A DNA stretch of 64,000 nucleotides from Antedon mediterranea (taxonomy: Eukaryota; Echinodermata; Crinoidea; Comatulida; Antedonidae), in the NCBI RefSeq assembly GCF_964355755.1, contig NC_092678.1, positions 11,256,922 to 11,320,921 on the forward strand, read 5' to 3'. A program made the translations under genes and the position numbers. The notes under the pieces are model-generated. The model saw only the letters and a list, made by a program, of their open reading frames with translations, was not told where the DNA came from and did not search any database. Positions within the stretch are counted from its first letter, which is position 1; every line of letters begins with the position of its first letter. Positions 59,790-64,000 of the stretch are shown piece after piece.

Positions 59790-60816
59790 GTAAGACAAAG
59801 GCTACTTTTAGACTTTAGCACCTAGCTTTTGATATTGAAATCAAATGGAATAATTGAACAATTTAACAATGACAATGACATAGAATGTTTGTAAAAGCCT
59901 ACAGATACATGTCTATTTGGTGCAATACCATTCTATGGGTCTCTCAATATACTGTCTCCACCTTCTTTGATCTTTATATAGAAATTCTCACTGAAAAAAA
60001 AGATTCTAACAGTATTAAACAAAACAACTTGGCGAGGTATTCAATTTTTTTGCACAAATTTTTAAATTAAACTACACTTTCTAATTTTATTAAATAGTGT
60101 ATATTAAAACAGTTTTATTAAAACGCATTTTTTTCGCAGACGAAATTAGGAAAAAACGCAGTTAATTAAGGTAGCAATATGACAGCATACATTCATTCAA
60201 CCATTAGTAATAATGAGTAATAATAATAATTCATTTCTCTAGTGAACTATGGGCTTTTATTTTGAACCTCTTTATCAACAAGACAAAAGGGCAAATGCCT
60301 GTCATTATTATGGAATAATAATTATGCATTTTGATTTAAAAATTATTTTTTAATCTGTATGATATTCATTCAATTTGTGGAATGATTTGTGGAGCTCCAT
60401 TAAGACTTCTTTCTTTATTAGTTTATATTATATGTTTAAGTATGTTTAATTGAAAGTGACTACATAAAAAAAAACAGGGAGAATATGGAAATATTTTTAA
60501 AAAAATAATTTCTAAAAAATCGGTTAGAAAATAGTGTTTTTTATACATTACACCTTTTCAGTAACTCAGGGGTTTTTATTTACAATATATCGTAAAACTA
60601 TAGTTACACTTGGCAACTGACGTGTTTTAGTCACCTTTGAATGTGTTGGTTTAATGTCTCCCCTTTGGTAAATTACAGTATAGCGAATGGCAAATCAATT
60701 TCATAACACAATTAATGCAATTTGTTTAGGCCCAAGTAATATTTCAGATAAAAATATCAGTATAAACTATAATTTACATGTAGCACTAGCAATGCATCAT
60801 GATTTGGTACCTCAAA
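59790..60816. other. RBSN intron 3, non-coding
   Basis: AT-rich; no further RBSN exon or repeat recognised. Confidence 0.45.
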
Positions 60817-63055
60817 TTAACATTCTAGATGATTATAAGCTATAATACAATGTATACAATATGCAATTATTAATAATAATATTAATAATAATAATTTAGG
60901 TATTTGTATAACACCAGAATCAATTAAACCAAAGTAAAAATCAAAGGTGCTTATATTGGATGTTAAAAAGATGCGTTTTATTATTAAGTTCTTTTTTAAA
61001 AATAGCAATAGAAGTTGATTTAGTAAAATGATGAGGGAGAGAATTCCAAAGAGAAGCAGCAGAGAACATAAAAGACCTTTGTCTATAAGATTTAGTGTTA
61101 ATTTGAGGAACAAGTAGTAGGTTTTGGTTCAGGGACGATTCGGCCCTGAGACGATTCAGCCCGGGACTATTCGGCCCACTTTTGGTGGGACGATTCGGCC
61201 CACTTTTGGGCCGAAACATCTCACTTTAGACCAAATTCATATTCATTTTTTGGGTATTTATCAAGTTTTTAAAGGTGTTTAACAATCCGTATTTTATTGA
61301 TATTGACAATTTTGATATAATATGTATAATAAATTACTAAAAAAACGTAATTTTTGTTCAATTTATTACTTCGAAAACCTTGTTTATTTCGTGCAATCGC
61401 CAAGCGGTCAACAGAGGGCGTAACTTGTTTACATCGTTCGCGTGACTAAAAATTGATCATTTTCGACAATTTTTTCAAAATGTTTGCTTTATTGCATCTT
61501 TATCCCTAGTACTAGTAGTACTACCCCATAGTCTCTCTGGAAATAACATTTGGGGAAAAAGCTTATTTTGTGCTTATAAAATGCATATCAAAGCCGATAA
61601 ATTTAAGTGTGCCGAATCGTCTCAGGGCCGAATCGTTCCGGGCCGAATAGTCCCGGGCCGAATCGTCTCAGGGCCGAATCGTCCCGTTACCGTAGGTTTT
61701 GATCAGCCGAACGAAGACAAGCAAGAGGGGTGTAAGAGGGAAGAAGATCAGCGAGATAAGTAGGTTGTTTAAGAAGTAGCGCTTTAAATGTTAGTAAAAG
61801 GATCTTATATTTTATACGGGAGTCAATAGGTAGCCAATGGAGGTTATATAAAACAGGAGATATTTGTGAGGATCTTCTAGTAACAGTTACAATGCGTGCA
61901 GCAGTGTTCTGGAGACGTTGAAGTCGATTCACTAAAGATTTCGGTAGGGCAAAAAAAAGAGAGTTGCAATAATCAAGCCGAGAAGTGGCATTTATTAATG
62001 TAAAGGCAGTACGCTTTGACAGATACATTCGAATGCAAGCAATGTTACGTAGATGGAAGTTAGTAGTTTTTGTAACATGACTTATATGTTTGAAAGATAA
62101 AAATTCATAAAAATAAACCCCAAGATTTTTAACAAAAGGTGATGGAAAAATTGTACAGGAATTAAAAGAAATCGAGGGAATATTGAATTTTGAACGTATG
62201 TGTTTGGTGGAAAAAATGATAAATTCGGTTTTAGAATTGTTAAGCAAGAGCATGTTAGATGCTAGCCAGGAGGATATTTTTGAGAGACAACTTTCAAGTC
62301 GTTTAGTTATATCGTGAGATTCAGAAAGATTAAAATCGACATATAGCTGTAAGTCATCAGCATATAGGTGGTAGTGTAAATTGTATTCTTTAATAATTTT
62401 AGTGAGACTGAGGAGAAATATAGAGAGAAACAAGCAAGGGCCCAAGGATAGAACCCTGTGGAACTCCGCATTCAAGGCTCTTAGGAGCAGATCTAGTATC
62501 ATTGATTTCTACGCACTGGGTCCGGCCAGTCAGATAAGATCAAAACCAATCTAAAGCACTATTAGACACTCCATAGTAATCTGAAAGACGACAAAGCAGA
62601 TGAAAGGTCTAGCATAACAAGTGCAACAGCACGCTTTCGATCCAAGGCACAGACAATATCATTATGAATTTGGGTGAGGGCAGTTTCAGTACTGTGACCA
62701 ACTCTATATGCAGATTAAAATGGATTTAAACAAATGGAATTTGTAGAGATAAGATATAAATTGATTTGAAACAATTTTCTGAAGGAGCTTTCCAAGGAAG
62801 TGAAGATTTGATATTGGTCGGAAATTTTTTAACAAATTGGAGTCAAGGGATGACTTCTTTAGAATAGGTTTCATAACGGCAGTTTTAAAGATTTCGGGAA
62901 CGATGCCTGAAATAATGGATTAATTAACTATAACTGTTAGTGGATCTAAAAATGAAGTAAGGCATGATTTGAACACATTTGTTGGAATAGGATCATTGAA
63001 CAGGAGGCAGAGTATAACGAAGAGACAAATTTCATAACAGTTGAGCATCAACAGG
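60817..63055 (-). pseudogene. Decayed L2-like LINE, RT and C-terminus
   Basis: Lies antisense in RBSN intron 3. 62502-61692 reads the second half of the RT: HLYADDLQLYVDFNLSES with the YADD site, ISSWLASNMLLLNNSKTEFI, LGVYF, and a C-terminal region LDYCNSLFFALPKSLVNRLQ, LHWLPIDSRIKYKILLLTFK. After the foldback insertion it resumes at about 61116-60941 with VPQINTKSYRQRSFMFSAAS and LWNSLPHHF. This is the standard L2/CR1 tail. Upstream, 62503-63055 still holds traces ([24 protein letters not shown]) with many stops. No endonuclease or ORF1: 5'-truncated and dead. Confidence 0.85.
61126..61691. mobile_element. Foldback element with (GGGCCGAATCGTCTCA)n ends
   Basis: GTAGGTTTT at 61117-61125 is repeated at 61692-61700; this duplicates codons of the host LINE (ADQNL...LLVPQ), proving insertion. 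Inverted ends start GGT(tca/aac)GGGACGATTCGGCCC; each arm has four to five 15-17 bp units such as gggccgaatcgtctca. The 400 bp centre is AT-rich, and its gagggcgtaacttgtttaca and aattgatcattttc words echo the centre of 29101-29897. Non-coding, non-autonomous. Confidence 0.9.
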
Positions 63056-63079
63056 AGTAAAAGCAGAAAATGAACAACT

Positions 63080-63900
63080 AGACATGAAACTCGTCACTTT
63101 GACGAGTTAGTTATCCGCACCACAAACGCCACGTGCACGTCATACGTTGGAATATTGCACACAGAAAAAGATTATGGCATTATGATCTGAACTGAAGAAT
63201 ATGATATGTTTTTATTGCTGAATTCTGTTATTTTGTGTCATATCGTATACACAGTATAATCTTATACAGTGTAGAATAGGTGAAATTACGGGACTCGCTA
63301 TTTATTCCAATTTTTAACATGTTAACGGATTCAAAATGAAACGCAAAGGTAGCAATTTTTAGAAGGAAATTATCTCAACAACAAAATATTAACGTGTAGA
63401 AGAAATTTGAATACGTGAAATATTGATGCGCGCTCTTTTAAATGTAATAAACTATGACGCAAAAGATGAAAATACAACTTTTTTAAGTCAAGTGGCCATA
63501 TGATGACGTCAAAATATCCGATTGGCAAAATGTTCACATGAATTCGTATCTGCAATCCAATAGCTTCCAGAAAATGTTTTAATCGTGAATGACAGATTAA
63601 AATTTACTGTAAAGATAAAATTAATGACCCACATAATTTAAATTTTTAGGCACGATGACGTCATAAAAATTAAAATATTTGAAAAATAGTTGATTGACCT
63701 AGACAATATTAAAATCTCGGAGAAAAAAGAATACAGATAAGCGTGATGCACTCCATTGAATGTGATAAGCATTAACGAAAGAGACAAAAATCCTATAATT
63801 TATATTCGGGTGGCCATACGATGACATCACAATGTTTTTTTTAGCCTAATTGATGCATGATCCGATATCTACAACTCATCAACTTCTAGATTTTGTAATA
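63080..63900 (+). repeat. Third copy of the 46670/51400 dispersed repeat
   Basis: Begins with the hairpin aactcgtcactttgacgagt (63089) and continues atccgcaccacaaacgccac, a tacagtgtagaatagg block, ccaatttttaacatg, ggccatatgatgacgtca and tccaatagcttcc in the same order as 46700-47340. About 70-75 percent similar by eye. Confidence 0.75.
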
Positions 63901-64000
63901 AAAATAACAGTTCACGGTTTACTTTAGAAACTATGACTGTTTTAAAAAAGACAGTATTTTGACGATTTTTTAAGCTTTTTCATTAAAAACGCGTGCGAAT
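63901..64000. other. Window end, non-coding
   Basis: No feature recognised. Confidence 0.4.

Overview
The window is eukaryotic nuclear DNA: genes are split by GT-AG introns, the sequence is AT-rich, and repeats dominate. The one clear host gene is the 5' part of a rabenosyn-5 (RBSN) orthologue. The palindromic word TAGGCCTA is strikingly abundant, and there are several foldback elements whose arms carry 15-17 bp GC-rich tandem repeats, a design known from sea-urchin TU elements. Together these suggest a marine invertebrate deuterostome, most likely an echinoderm. This is inference; the sequence does not fix the species.

Layout. 1-9.4 kb: a diverged repeat, then a tandem array of about 88/78 bp units (899-8209), split by an intact young Ty3/gypsy LTR retrotransposon on the minus strand (2570-7584; 438 bp LTRs with one mismatch; 4 bp target duplication). 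9.4-11 kb: TAGGCCTA-rich DNA and a weak candidate small spliced gene. 11.0-20.5 kb: a 157 bp satellite array with higher-order structure, interrupted by a 5'-truncated but coding-intact LINE (11164-15741). 20.5-24 kb: AT-rich non-coding DNA. 24.0-26.2 kb: a five-exon decayed copy of an uncharacterised multi-copy gene family. 27.4-36.8 kb: dispersed repeats and a nest of three foldback elements (28446-31475). 36.9-46.4 kb: a decayed hAT transposase of the ZMYM1-like type whose probable first exon is separated from the rest by a 6.8 kb inverted-repeat-bounded block, which itself holds a foldback, a MITE-like palindrome and a 399 bp perfect-looking direct duplication. 46.7-52.1 kb: a 5.4 kb inverted-repeat pair enclosing a decayed CR1-superfamily LINE. 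54.0-54.8 kb: a Penelope-like GIY-YIG remnant between inverted repeats. 56.5-59.8 kb: RBSN coding exons 1-3, continuing past the window. 60.8-63.1 kb: a decayed L2-like LINE interrupted by a foldback with a 9 bp target duplication. 63.1-64 kb: a third copy of the 46.7 kb repeat.

The coding content is therefore mostly retroelement and transposon enzymes (Gag, Pol, LINE ORF1/ORF2, hAT, GIY-YIG), most of them broken. Only the Ty3/gypsy element and the 11-15.7 kb LINE have intact reading frames. The most interesting non-coding signal is the set of unrelated-looking foldback elements sharing one architecture and 9 bp target duplications.
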